From NCBI GenBank assembly GCA_023213195.1, contig CP096135.1, positions 1,010,616 to 1,074,615 on the forward strand: DNA of 64,000 bases, in the 5' to 3' direction. The position numbers were made by a program, and so were the translations under genes. This stretch comes from Sphingobacteriales bacterium JAD_PAG50586_3 (GTDB taxonomy: Bacteria; Bacteroidota; Bacteroidia; CAMBQF01). Under the pieces are notes generated by a model. That model made no database searches. It was not told the origin of the DNA and was given only the letters and a program-made list of their open reading frames with translations. The stretch's first letter is position 1. Each line of letters begins with the position of its first letter. This document shows, in pieces, positions 30,061 through 38,735 of the stretch.

Positions 30061-31578
30061 TTACTTTTTAAATGTGGCTTCAACTGTGGTTTTATTCAGC
30101 CCCAGTTCTTTAATCAAACGGTCGCCAAAGCCGCTGTCGGCCTGATAAAAACGGCCCACCATAATGTTTACCACGTCTTTATTAGTAACCGTTTTAAGGT
30201 CGCCCGCAAGGTTATTTACCAAGTGCGTACGGTTGGTTTCATCAAGGCCGCGGTAAAAGTCGCCGGCTTGTTTAAAGTCGTTGGTTTTGGCAATCTTCAT
30301 TTGGGTAATACTAACATCGCCATAGCGCACAGGCGTAAGTTTTGCAGCGGGTGTTTCGGTTTTATTTTCGGTGCGCGATGGCTGGTAGTTAACATCGCTG
30401 GTAGTGCCACGGCGACTAAGCGCACCATCCTGGTTATGGTTGTTTGCAGGCTTTAAAGGCGCGTTTACCGGTAGTTGTTGGTAGTTGGTACCCATGCGGT
30501 AGCGTTGCGTGTCAAAGTAAGAGAATAAGCGCCCTTGCAGCAGTTTATCTTCCGATGCTTCAACCCCCGGAATTAAAGAGCCCGGTGCAAAACCTGCCTG
30601 CTCTACATCTTCAAAAAAATTGTCAGGCGCTTTGTTCAATGTCATAGTGCCTACAAGCATAGGTTTTACTAGGTCTTCGGGCCAGTGTTTGGTAGCATCT
30701 AACGGGTAAAAGTCAAACTTGGCAAACTCATCAGCCTTAATCATTTGCACATACAAATCCCATTGGGGGAAGTTGCCCTTTCTAATGTTATCATACAAAT
30801 CATTAGTAGCATGCTGAAAGTCCACACCCTGTATTTTAGAAGCCTCTACAGCGCTCAGGTTTTTCTCGCCCTGCTTGGTTTTCCAGCTATATTTAACGTA
30901 CACAATCTCGCCTTTGCTGTTTATCCATTTAAAGGCATGCACGCTCGATCCGTTCATTTGGCGGTAGTTGGCGGGTATACCATAGTCAGAGTATAAGCGG
31001 GTAAGCATCTGGGTAGATTCAGGTAGGTTAGAAAAGAAATCGAACACACGGTTAGGGTCTTGCTTATTGGTAATGGGCGATGGCTTTAGCGAGTGTACCA
31101 TATCAGGAAACTTAATAGCATCGCGTATAAAGAACACCGGCAGGTTGTTGCCTACAATATCGTAGTTACCCTCTTCGGTATAAAACTTGGTGGCAAAGCC
31201 GCGGGGGTCGCGCAATGTCTCGGGCGATCCATTGCCATGTATTACCGTAGAAAAGCGCACAAACACGGGCGTTTTTTTGCCTTTTTGGTTAATGAATTTA
31301 GCCATAGTATAAGCCGTAAAATCGTCTGCGGCAACAAATTCGCCATACGCACCGGCACCGCGGGCATGCACCACGCGCTCGGGTATACGTTCGCGGTCAA
31401 AGCTGGCCAGTTTATCTAGCAGGTTAATGTCCTGTAGCAATACAGGACCTTCGCTGCCAACGGTCTGCGAGTTTTGGTTGTCGCCCACAGGTGCACCTGT
31501 GTTAGTGGTAAGCGTGTTTTGCGCGGTTAGCTTGGCTAACCCTGCTAATAATAGTATTATAATCAATTTTGCTTTCAT
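30061..31578 (-). CDS. kat: Exported heme catalase, small-subunit clade
   Basis: Protein of 505 residues, a monofunctional catalase degrading H2O2. A signal peptide (MKAKLIIILLLAGLAKLTAQ) precedes the usual N-terminus NTGAPVGDNQNS, so the enzyme is predicted to be periplasmic. The distal His is in RVVHARGAGAYGEF, the distal Asn in DIVGNNLPVFFIRDAIKFPD, and the proximal heme-ligand Tyr in GRLFSYFDTQRYRMG. The minus-strand box TAGCTTTG (31601-31608) lies 22 nt before the start. The ankyrin gene downstream probably shares the transcript. Confidence 0.94.
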   Translation of the reverse strand: MKAKLIIILLLAGLAKLTAQNTLTTNTGAPVGDNQNSQTVGSEGPVLLQDINLLDKLASFDRERIPERVVHARGAGAYGEFVAADDFTAYTMAKFINQKGKKTPVFVRFSTVIHGNGSPETLRDPRGFATKFYTEEGNYDIVGNNLPVFFIRDAIKFPDMVHSLKPSPITNKQDPNRVFDFFSNLPESTQMLTRLYSDYGIPANYRQMNGSSVHAFKWINSKGEIVYVKYSWKTKQGEKNLSAVEASKIQGVDFQHATNDLYDNIRKGNFPQWDLYVQMIKADEFAKFDFYPLDATKHWPEDLVKPMLVGTMTLNKAPDNFFEDVEQAGFAPGSLIPGVEASEDKLLQGRLFSYFDTQRYRMGTNYQQLPVNAPLKPANNHNQDGALSRRGTTSDVNYQPSRTENKTETPAAKLTPVRYGDVSITQMKIAKTNDFKQAGDFYRGLDETNRTHLVNNLAGDLKTVTNKDVVNIMVGRFYQADSGFGDRLIKELGLNKTTVEATFKK

Positions 31579-31600
31579 AGTGGTGTGTTTTAATACGTTG

Positions 31601-31608
31601 CAAAGCTA
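31601..31608 (-). promoter_or_regulatory. -7 box of the catalase gene
   Basis: Minus-strand TAGCTTTG followed by CAA; matches TAnnTTTG. No good -33 element recognised. Confidence 0.5.
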
Positions 31609-31769
31609 TAGTGCCGGCTACCTAAAAGAAAACTGATAGTGTCTATCCACTCATAGACGGTGTCTATCACAAAAAAATAAACAGCCTAAAACCATTGGTA
31701 CTATTGGGTTATAAAGATTTTTTACAGTCAATGTCTTGACCGAAACAAAAAAATACTACTTTTGCCCCC

Positions 31770-31857
<88 letters not shown>

Positions 31858-31866
31858 AACAGTACT

Positions 31867-31892
31867 AAGCAGCCCAAAAGGCTGCTTTTTTA
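31867..31892 (+). terminator. Terminator after tRNA-Ser
   Basis: AAGCAGCC-CAAAA-GGCTGC followed by TTTTTTT, 10 nt after the CCA end. Confidence 0.85.
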
Positions 31893-32047
31893 TTTTGTAC
31901 ACGTGCAAAGCTTGCTTGGCTAAGTAGATACAAAATAAAAATAGCTAAACACGTAGTGTTTGCTTCGTGCTGTTTGATGCCACCCCAAGGGATCATGCCA
32001 ATAATCCCTCCCTTCTGCCAGGGCTTTTTTGTTTTATGCAAAATCCT

Positions 32048-32291
32048 ATGCCTTTTTATACATACGTTCTGAAAAGTATAAGTCATGATCGCAGATATAT
32101 CGGTTCGTGCGAAGATTTAGAAGTGAGATTGAAAAGGCATAATGCCGGAAAGGTCCGTTCTTCAAAAGCATATATACCATACGAAATCGTTTACTACGAA
32201 ATATTTGAAACACGTTCAGAGGCTTATAAAAGAGAATTATTTTTCAAATCTCCAGATGGGTATAATTTTTTAAAAGGTAAAAATGTTTATT

Positions 32292-32293
<2 letters not shown>
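32048..32293 (+). CDS. Small GIY-YIG endonuclease between tRNA-Ser and a tRNA-Ser fragment
   Basis: About 81 residues, single-domain GIY-YIG nuclease of the YhbQ/UPF0213 type: FYTYVLKSI then RRYIGSCEDLEVRLKRHNAGK (the second half of GIY-YIG, catalytic Arg in RLKRH) and FETRSEAYKREL (metal-binding Glu). Start set at ATG 32048, just before the first strand; in-frame ATGs at 32037 and earlier would add residues without family support. Its TGA stop overlaps the first bases of the tRNA-Ser fragment. The family includes homing endonucleases and repair nucleases; the location between tRNA copies suggests a mobile or homing role (inference). Confidence 0.85.
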
Positions 32294-32389
<96 letters not shown>

Positions 32390-32399
32390 AAGTAATTTG

Positions 32400-32428
32400 A
32401 AAAGCCCCTTCTGCCAGGGGCTTTTTTG
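32400..32428 (+). terminator. Terminator after the tRNA-Ser fragment
   Basis: AAAAGCCCC / GGGGCTTTT hairpin with loop TTCTGCCA and a T-run. The right half (CCTTCTGCCAGGG then CTTTTTTGTTT) is repeated at 32011-32034, just upstream of the GIY-YIG gene. Confidence 0.8.
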
Positions 32429-32429
32429 T

Positions 32430-33657
32430 TTCTATCAACTTCAATTCTCCACTTTATTTCAAATCCTTACACTACGTAGCTAATGCACTCGTTTTCGCGT
32501 ACCGCTTTAGCGGAATCCCGACATTTATCGTCGGGGGTGCTACCACCCCCTCCTAAATTTAGGAGGGGGCAGGGGAAGGTACTACAAGCAATAGCAAACC
32601 AATCAATTTCTGCTCACCTGTACCCCTCCAAACTACACTACGTTTCGTTTTTCCTCCCCCTATTTTAGGGAAGTGTTTTCACTTACACTACGTAGCTAAT
32701 GCACTCGTTTTCGCGGATGCTGTTTTACTATGCTTTTCCTAATTCACCAACTACTCTCCCTTTTAAAGGGAGTACCTCTGACCTTGTGTCAGAGGGGAGG
32801 GATTCAGAGCCGCATTAATTTGGTTCACAGCACCTGTCCACCAACACCTACAAGCAGTAGCAAACCATACATTTTCTGCTCACACATTTTCACCTCACCC
32901 CGCCTCTTCCAATAAATCGGAATCGGCACCCCTCTCCACGCGTGGAGAGGGGAAAGACAATACAATTAATTGTATTGTCAGGGGAGAGGTTACACCCCTA
33001 CAGGCAGTAGCTAATGCTGCGTTTTCGCGTACCGCTTTAGCGGCATCCCGAGATTTATCGTCGGGGGTTGCTACCACCTCCGTCCCGGCTATCGCCGCGC
33101 CACCCCCTCCTAAATTTAGGAGGGGGAAGGGGGAGGTACTACAGGCAGTAGCTAATACACTCGTTTTCGCGCCTCTTTTTAAAGGTCCCTCTCATTGAGA
33201 GGGTGGATTCCCGCAAAGCGGGAAGACGGGAGAGGGTGTTTCTAATAATTCATAATTATGAATTACATAATACACCTTTAGGCGGCCTACCTAAGTAAAC
33301 CACCTATCGATGTTCAATCCTTATCATAACCACTTAGCTACTGACCAATGCAATGGCGCATTGTTTAAGCGTTATCCTCTTGCTATGCAGTTTATCTTAA
33401 ATTCTATTTTAAACCATTAATCCTGAATCGTAATAAGCATTGTAGGTTTTCTCTTTTCAAGTCCCTCCCTTTAAGGGGAGGGATTTAGGGAGGGGCACCG
33501 CGCGGCTGTTTTAGTTTTTAATTGGTAATAATGTGTATTTGCAAATACAGGTACAAAGATACAACAATCTCACACCGAAAGTCAAGCAAAAAATAAAATA
33601 TGTTAATAAATTTTATCGAAGAATGAACAAAAACAAACCATATTCAGTTTCCAATAT
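32430..33657. repeat. Gene-free island of palindromic and tandem-like repeats
   Basis: No credible gene. It holds four copies of GTAGCTAATGCACTCGTTTT plus CGCG (32476, 32692, 33007 and 33148, with small changes), two copies of CCGCT-TT-AGCGG followed by CCCGA-ATTTATC-GTCGGG type hairpins (32502 and 33031), and two exact copies of a 24-nt palindrome with half CCCCCTCCTAAA (32546-32569, 33103-33126). There are also two adjacent perfect 24-nt palindromes (halves CCCCTCTCCACG at 32929 and GACAATACAATT at 32956) and a two-hairpin repeat at 33187-33230. The bases before 33658 are the leader of the SDR gene. Confidence 0.8.
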
Positions 33658-34446
33658 ATGAAAACCATTCTCATAACAGGTGCAGCATCAGGCTTTGGCA
33701 AAGCCGCGGCAATAGAACTGGCTAAAAAAGGCCACAAAGTTATAGCTACCACCCACAAGCAGGAAGACATAGCCCCGCTAAAGGCCGAAACTGCCGCCAT
33801 GGGGCTAAATATTGAAGTGTTTAAGCTGGATGTTACCATGGAAATTGACCGCGCCAAGGCAGAAGCCTACGATGTTGACGTACTGGTAAACAACGCTGGG
33901 TTGGGCATTATGGGGTCGTTGGCCGAGGTTCCTGTTGATGTTGTTCGCAAGGCCTTTGAAGTAAATGTTTTTGGCCCTATGGAACTAACTAAGTTGGTGC
34001 TGAAAAATATTATGCGTAAGCAACGCGGCACGGTTATCTTTATAAGCTCGGTAGCAGGCCGTTTGCCGGGCGCGTTTGGCAACCCATATGGCATGACAAA
34101 GTTCGCCCTGTCTGCCGGTGCCGCAGCACTGCGTAAAGAAATTCATCAGGTGGCTAAAAACGTACACATAAGTATTATAGAGCTCGGCCCATACGATACC
34201 GGTTTTAATAAAAAAATGTTTGCTACCAAATACCAATGGATGGGTGAGGATTCTTATTTTAAAAGCATTATCCCCGACCTTAAAAAGCAAGACGAAATGG
34301 TACTAAAGCACATAGAAAAAGACGATATATCAGGCTTAGTAAAATGCATTGTTGATGCCGCCGAAGCCAACAAACCCAAACTGCGCTACGTAGCGCCCAT
34401 AACTACCAGCGCAGCTATTAAAGTTATGCGGGCTTTTGGAGTGTAA
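33658..34446 (+). CDS. Short-chain dehydrogenase/reductase
   Basis: Protein of 262 residues with a classical SDR Rossmann fold: cofactor motif TGAASGFG (residues 7-14), NNAG at about 80-83, Ser in ISSVAGR and the catalytic YGMTK. The substrate is unknown; the C-terminal substrate loop (KYQWMGEDSYFKSI) has no diagnostic feature. No neighbour suggests a pathway. Right after its stop, a 16-codon piece repeats GCATCAGGCTTTGGCAAAG from its own start, perhaps a relic of a second SDR gene. Confidence 0.87.
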   Translation: MKTILITGAASGFGKAAAIELAKKGHKVIATTHKQEDIAPLKAETAAMGLNIEVFKLDVTMEIDRAKAEAYDVDVLVNNAGLGIMGSLAEVPVDVVRKAFEVNVFGPMELTKLVLKNIMRKQRGTVIFISSVAGRLPGAFGNPYGMTKFALSAGAAALRKEIHQVAKNVHISIIELGPYDTGFNKKMFATKYQWMGEDSYFKSIIPDLKKQDEMVLKHIEKDDISGLVKCIVDAAEANKPKLRYVAPITTSAAIKVMRAFGV

Positions 34447-34492
34447 TGCCAGCCGCTGCATCAGGCTTTGGCAAAGTAGCTAAACTCTTTGC

Positions 34493-35241
34493 TTAGTGGG
34501 TTAGCGGTGGTTTTTCTTCTTTGTGTTGTTTTATAAGTTTCAATGTGTGGTCTAATGTTTGGGTACTTTCCCAATTGTGATGTCCTGTGATAATAAATTG
34601 GGGATTCTTAAACTTGTTTTTGATTTTTTTATCGTTTTAGGCCATTCTTTAATATTAGCTTCTCCAACATATTCTAAGTCTTTTGCATCTATACTCTTTA
34701 CTAAACAACCGCCATAAAGTATTTTTTCATTGTCAAACCAAATTACAATATTGTCTTTTGTATGCCCCTCTCCTCCAAAATAAGTTTGAAATTTATATTG
34801 TCCAACCGTAAATAGGGTGTCTTTTTTCATCAAAAACTCTGCTCTCGGCCTCCCATTTTCTATTGATATTTCATCAGTAAGTTTTGTTGTATATGTTTTA
34901 ACACCATTTTTTCTGTAAAAATCAATTCCAGAGGTTCTGTCTTCGTGAGAATGTGTTGCAATGTTAATTACTACTTTTTTGTTGTGCCTTACTTTTATAC
35001 TATCAAGTAACGGTTGAAACGGACTTGTGTCCCAAGGCGAGTCAAAAACTACAACGCCGCTGTCTGTTACCAAATACATTCCATTTGCAGATTGCTTCTT
35101 GGTCCCGAACATTTTGTAGGTTGTGAAAATATAAAAGTCACCTGTTAAAGGAGTTATTTTCAATTCATTATTTGCTGTCTGTCCAAATGTAAAAGTTAAT
35201 GAAAAAAGGTAAATAATTATTGTCGTTATTGTTGTTCTCAT
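34493..35241 (-). CDS. Subclass B1 metallo-beta-lactamase (C-terminal frameshift)
   Basis: About 249 residues with a signal peptide (MRTTITTIIIYLFSLTFTFG). All zinc ligands of subclass B1 are present: HSHED (His97, His99, Asp101), GEGHTKDN (His160), YGGCLVKS (Cys179) and, once the frame is mended, ITGHHNW (His about 221). The readable frame ends at 34552 after a break in the A7 run near 34623-34630; with one more A it continues KNPQFIITGHHNW and runs to TAA at 34493. The length and ligand set match the chromosomal carbapenemase-type enzymes of Flavobacteriia (IND, BlaB and relatives). Predicted periplasmic, hydrolysing penicillins, cephalosporins and carbapenems; activity is inferred from family only. 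No mobile element adjoins it. Confidence 0.87.
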
Positions 35242-35248
35242 CCTGTTG

Positions 35249-35844
35249 TTATTTTTTCAATTTAGCAAAAGGCTTATACCCTTGCGTTTCGCTCATTATC
35301 TTCCCTACCTTAAAACCTAGCCCTGCCGATAGTTCGTTTAAAGAATTCACCCTGTGGCGCTCGCAAAGCTTTATAGCTATTAGGGCTGATGCCCTTGCAT
35401 CGCTTTCTGCATCGTGGTGTTTAAGCCCAATGTTAAAGTGGCGCGATACATCGTTAAGCCTATGGCTGCGCAACGGTAACGATGCCTGTGCCAATCTATA
35501 CGTACAATGGTAGTCAAGGTCGGGGTAGGGCAGTTGTGCCTGTAGTCTAACGTAAAGCGCAGCACGCTGCAATCAAACGCGGCGTTATGTGCAATAATAG
35601 TTTGGTTGTTAAAATACTTCCGCAAGTTGGGCCATTGCTGCTGAAACGTTTGTAGGTGGCGGGTTTTACTATCGTCAATACCGTGTATTATAACGTTGCG
35701 AAAATCGTAAAAATTGGGTGTAGGCTTAATATAAAAATGGTCGGTACCTACCAACACCCCTTGCTGAACCACCGCCACACCCATAGAGCAAATGCTGCCG
35801 CGGTTGCTATTGGCTGTTTCAAAATCTATGGCTATGAAATTCAT
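35249..35844 (-). CDS. DEDDh 3'-5' exonuclease, DNA polymerase III epsilon-like (frameshift)
   Basis: About 198 residues. The exonuclease domain starts at once: FIAIDFETANSNRGSICSMGVA (ExoI with catalytic Asp and Glu), NQTIIAHNAAFDCSVLRF (ExoII) and, in the second frame, FNIGLKHHDAESDARASALI (ExoIII with His and Asp). The break is near 35540-35550, joining TLDY to LPYPDLDYHCTYRLA. The C-terminus ends KPFAKLKK with no BRCT or other domain. Such small stand-alone exonucleases trim 3' ends in repair or RNA turnover. It lies 7 nt from the B1 lactamase start on the same strand, so they may be co-transcribed, but a functional link is unlikely. Confidence 0.87.
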
Positions 35845-35945
35845 TGGGGATAAATTTATAACAATTCTCCCTTTGAATAAGGCAATGCCACAGAATAATG
35901 TTGAATAGTACCGCTCCGCTGGATCTCACAATATATTCATTTTAT

Positions 35946-36055
35946 TTTCTATTGTTATTCCGTCCCTCCTCGACTTAAATAAACAGCTCCGTAGGAGCGA
36001 AATGTCAATAGAAATAGCTGCAAAAAATATAATAAGCCCCATAGGGGTGATACCT
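35946..36055. repeat. Dispersed repeat, CAATAGAAA family, copy 1
   Basis: TTTCTATTG (35946-35954) and CAATAGAAA (36006-36014) form a long-range inverted repeat. Between and after them lie GCTCC-GTA-GGAGC (35986-35998) and CCCC-ATA-GGGG (36037-36047), ending GTGATACCTG. The same set occurs at 58764-58874 and in part at 58654-58716. Confidence 0.75.
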
Positions 36056-36081
36056 GTAAGTTAAGAGAACATCCTCTTTAG

Positions 36082-36405
36082 CTATCCTGTTATTTTTAAT
36101 GTTTGCACCAACCCATTTTCAAAGGTTAAATGGTAGTGCAGCGCAATTGGGCTTCCATCAAAACTGCCCGATACATTTACCAGTAAAATACTTTCTGTCT
36201 CTTTTTCTTCATACCCAAGGGGCTCAAGCGTGGTGTTGTATTCTTTATTTGTTTTTTCATTCCACAGTTTAATTTCACTAGTGCCTATGTGTTTTTTGCC
36301 CTCATCAAACACAATAGCCGATGGTGAAAAACAGTTAGTAAAAGCAGTGCTGTTATGCGCGTTTTGTGCACTAACTAATTCAGCAATAATTTCAGGTAAT
36401 TTCAT
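36082..36405 (-). CDS. SnoaL-like / NTF2-fold small protein
   Basis: About 107 residues from the ATG at 36405 (MKLPEIIAELVSAQNAHNSTAF). The pattern of a helix, CFSPSAIVFDEGKKHIGTSEIKLW, and then three strands ending LHYHLTFENGLVQTLKI is the cone-shaped SnoaL/NTF2 fold, which covers isomerases, hydrolases and binding proteins. The exact role is unknown. It is divergent from an HxlR regulator, which often controls the neighbouring oxidoreductase or detoxification gene, so it is probably that regulator's target. An earlier in-frame start (36465) would run over the regulator promoter region. Confidence 0.72.
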   Translation of the reverse strand: MKLPEIIAELVSAQNAHNSTAFTNCFSPSAIVFDEGKKHIGTSEIKLWNEKTNKEYNTTLEPLGYEEKETESILLVNVSGSFDGSPIALHYHLTFENGLVQTLKITG

Positions 36406-36506
36406 AAATGGTATGTTAAGAGATTTATTCTGTGCAAATATCTGCAGTATGCACAGGGCCGGCAAGTACGGTGTTACGATTCAGATAGGGATAAATTTAT
36501 CCCCTA

Positions 36507-36536
36507 TTGTACATAGTAAGCATATACCTATTTTTG
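36507..36536 (+). promoter_or_regulatory. hxlR-type regulator promoter
   Basis: TTG (36507-36509), 19 nt, TATTTTTG (36529-36536), then the ATG 5 nt later. Consensus spacing; the transcript would be leaderless. Confidence 0.7.
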
Positions 36537-36541
36537 TTTTT

Positions 36542-36901
36542 ATGTATGAAAGAAAAACATTGCCAAACCTAAATTGCGGGCTCGACCTTATAGCGGAGGT
36601 GCTGTATGGTAAATGGAAAATACGCCTGTTGTGGTTTATTAATGAGGGGCATAAACGCCCAAGCGAGCTGCAACGTAAAATTCCCGATGCATCGCGCAGG
36701 GTGTTAAACATGCAGATAAAAGAGCTGGAAGAGCACGAATTAATTACCAGGAAAATATATGCAGAACTTCCTCCTAAAGTAGAGTATTCATTAACCGATT
36801 TTGGTAAATCCTTAATACCAGTTATTGCTACATTGGGCCAGTGGGGCGATGAAAACGAAGAACGTTTAAGAACCCTTATCTCTAAAAGCAAAGGGGTATA
36901 A
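36542..36901 (+). CDS. HxlR-family winged-helix regulator
   Basis: About 119 residues. Typical HxlR layout: CGLDLIAEVLYGKWKIRLLWFI, the recognition region RPSELQRKIPDASRRVLNMQIKELEEHELI and the wing RKIYAELPPKVEYSLTDFGKSL. HxlR proteins are dimeric MarR-like DNA binders sensing redox or small electrophiles, though the usual N-terminal Cys is only approximated (Cys within NLNCGLD). Divergent from the SnoaL-like gene. The start at 36542 is fixed by the promoter box and by the family N-terminus. Confidence 0.88.
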   Translation: MYERKTLPNLNCGLDLIAEVLYGKWKIRLLWFINEGHKRPSELQRKIPDASRRVLNMQIKELEEHELITRKIYAELPPKVEYSLTDFGKSLIPVIATLGQWGDENEERLRTLISKSKGV

Positions 36902-36911
36902 ATTGCTTTTA

Positions 36912-37015
36912 GGTGTCTTTTTGGGTTACTTTTTGGACAAGCAAACGAAGTTCATTCGTACAAATGAAAAAACAATTAAACTACGGATAAAAAGTAATAA
37001 AGCCGTCGACAGACA
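36912..37015 (+). repeat. Structured repeat GACAAG family, 3' fragment
   Basis: GGTGTCTTTTT, then TTACTTTTTG (36926-36935), loop GACAAG and CAAA. About 45 nt are then inserted before the arm resumes (AAAAGTAA), followed by GCCGTCGACAGACA. Only the 3' hairpin and tail are present; the nested helices seen in the full copies (40992, 52905, 55204) are absent. Confidence 0.7.
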
Positions 37016-37915
37016 ACCATATGTGTTTTGAATTTACACCATCAACTTTTTGTAAATGGCATCTTTTGAATTGACCATTGTCAATTGACCATTGACAATT
37101 GATGTTACCCCTTTGGTGCTGCGTCATACCGCCCATTACCATTTTCATAATACGTATTTTGCCCCACCGCGGCACAGTGCGTAAAGAGTAGACCAGCAAC
37201 TTGGTTAAAAAGCCGGGCAATACCGTTGTTTTTCTTCCCAGTGCTTTAAGTATGGGCACTCCTACCTGCTCGGGTGTAAGTGCCAAATCCATTTTCATAT
37301 TAGCACGGCTGCTAAAGCCGCTTTTTACAGGCCCCGGTGCGGCAGCCAAAACATCAACCCCATAAGGTTTAAGTTCTACAGCCAAAGCTTCGGCAAACGT
37401 TTGCACATAGGCTTTGGTAGCGGCATAGTGGGCCGCATAAGGCACACCCTGAAAGGCAACCATAGAACTCATTAGTACTATGCCCCCTCTTTTTGCGTAG
37501 CAAATTGGCGCGCATAATAGTGTGTTAATATTAGCAGCCCCTCGCAGTTTACCCGAAGCATGTTTTGTTCGGTAGCAATGTCTGCTTTTATAAATTCGCC
37601 CGATGTGCCATACCCCGCCGATGCAATAAACAAGCCTATTCCCAGCCCTTGCGTAGCGTTGGTTATACTGTTTATACCCTCTTGGGTAGAAACATCGGCA
37701 GGTACTAAAACAACCGTAACGCTGTGGGTTAAAAGCAGTAATTTTTTTGCTTTTTCAAGCTCAGCCATGTTACGGCTGGCAAGCACAAGGTTAAAGCCAC
37801 AATAGGCTAATTGCTTTGCCAGTTCAAGCCCAATGCCAGAGCTTGCGCCCGTTATCAAAGCCCAGTTTCCGTACTTATTTTTTAGCCTGTTTTTTTCTGT
37901 TTCAGATAGTAACAT
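36981..37915 (-). CDS. Short-chain dehydrogenase/reductase (frameshift; C-terminus runs into a repeat)
   Basis: About 311 codons as read. TGASSGIG cofactor motif, then across a T5/A5 run at 37490-37494 (one base missing) GGIVLMSSMVAFQG, catalytic YAATK and AAAPGPVKSGF. The DltE/YqjQ-like SDR core ends at about MVMGGMTQHQ. The remaining roughly 45 residues are translated from the ATTGACCATTG repeat (37070-37100) and the tail of the GACAAG repeat, so the natural C-terminus was probably altered by repeat insertion or is hidden by another error. It lies 9 nt after the membrane protein gene, same operon. Confidence 0.82.
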
Positions 37916-37923
37916 ACACTATG

Positions 37924-38689
37924 CTAAAATTTTAAAAATGGTTTACCTTGCAATGCCTGCACCAATGTAAATACGGCCAACAGGGCGTATAAAACCCCTG
38001 TAGCTAAAGTTAGCCGGGTGCTTTTTAGCAGGTGGTACGATAGTATGGGGATAACCTGCAAGGCATGCATACCAATAAAATGCGCTATGCGCGGGTCGCC
38101 ATACTTGGTGCTCCAGTTTAATAAGGGTATACCACTTTCCCCATCAGGCCCGCCAATGGTATGTGTTAACCTCGACCCCATAACAAATCCTTCCAACGAA
38201 AAAACAACAAATACCACAATACCAATGCGTATGGCCCATACATAGTAGGGCGGTAATTCAGGAAAGTTTTGGGTAAAAAATAAAAACCCAATATATGCTA
38301 CTGCAAATGTTGCAACAGTTGCTGCTGTTGCCATTAAGCTGTATAGTACGGAATATAGCGGGCTACTTAAATTATAATGAGACAGTTGCCCTTTAGATGC
38401 TTGCAGGGCTATGTATACAATTTCAAAACCCAACGTTATAATTATTACCCAATTGAAAACAGCAGGGTTAAAATTGGGTAAATACCCAATATACCATGCC
38501 ATTGCCCAACTTAACAATGCGGTAGATAAAGCAAATTTAAACGGCTTAATCCACGCATTTATGCCATATACTTTTACCGTAGTTGTAAAAGACAGAAGAA
38601 TAAATACAATAGCGGCAACTAAGGCATAAAGCACCAAAGTAAAACAGCGTTTCGTTTCGGCTTTTCAGCGTCTCTACAAAATATTTCAT
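37924..38689 (-). CDS. Seven- or eight-helix membrane protein of unknown function (frameshift at N-terminus)
   Basis: About 255 residues. From the ATG at 38689 it reads MKYFVETLKSRNETLFYFGALCL and, after removing one base near 38617, joins VAAIVFILLSFTTTVKVYG. Several hydrophobic helices follow, with conserved-looking polar bits (INAWIKPFKFALS, GSRLTHTIGGPDGESGIPLLNWSTKYGDPRIAHFIGMHALQ). Such proteins are common in Bacteroidota and unassigned; the buried His, Asp and Arg near the C-terminal helices could be functional. Operon with the SDR downstream (9-nt gap). Confidence 0.7.
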
Positions 38690-38735
38690 AGTGCAAACTT
38701 ACGCTTATGCTACGCCATAAAACAATAACATTTGT

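Noticed and set aside
32430..33657. A CRISPR array, suggested by the several repeats in the island
   Set aside because: Repeats are of different types, irregularly spaced, and palindromic without constant-length spacers; no cas gene is in the window.
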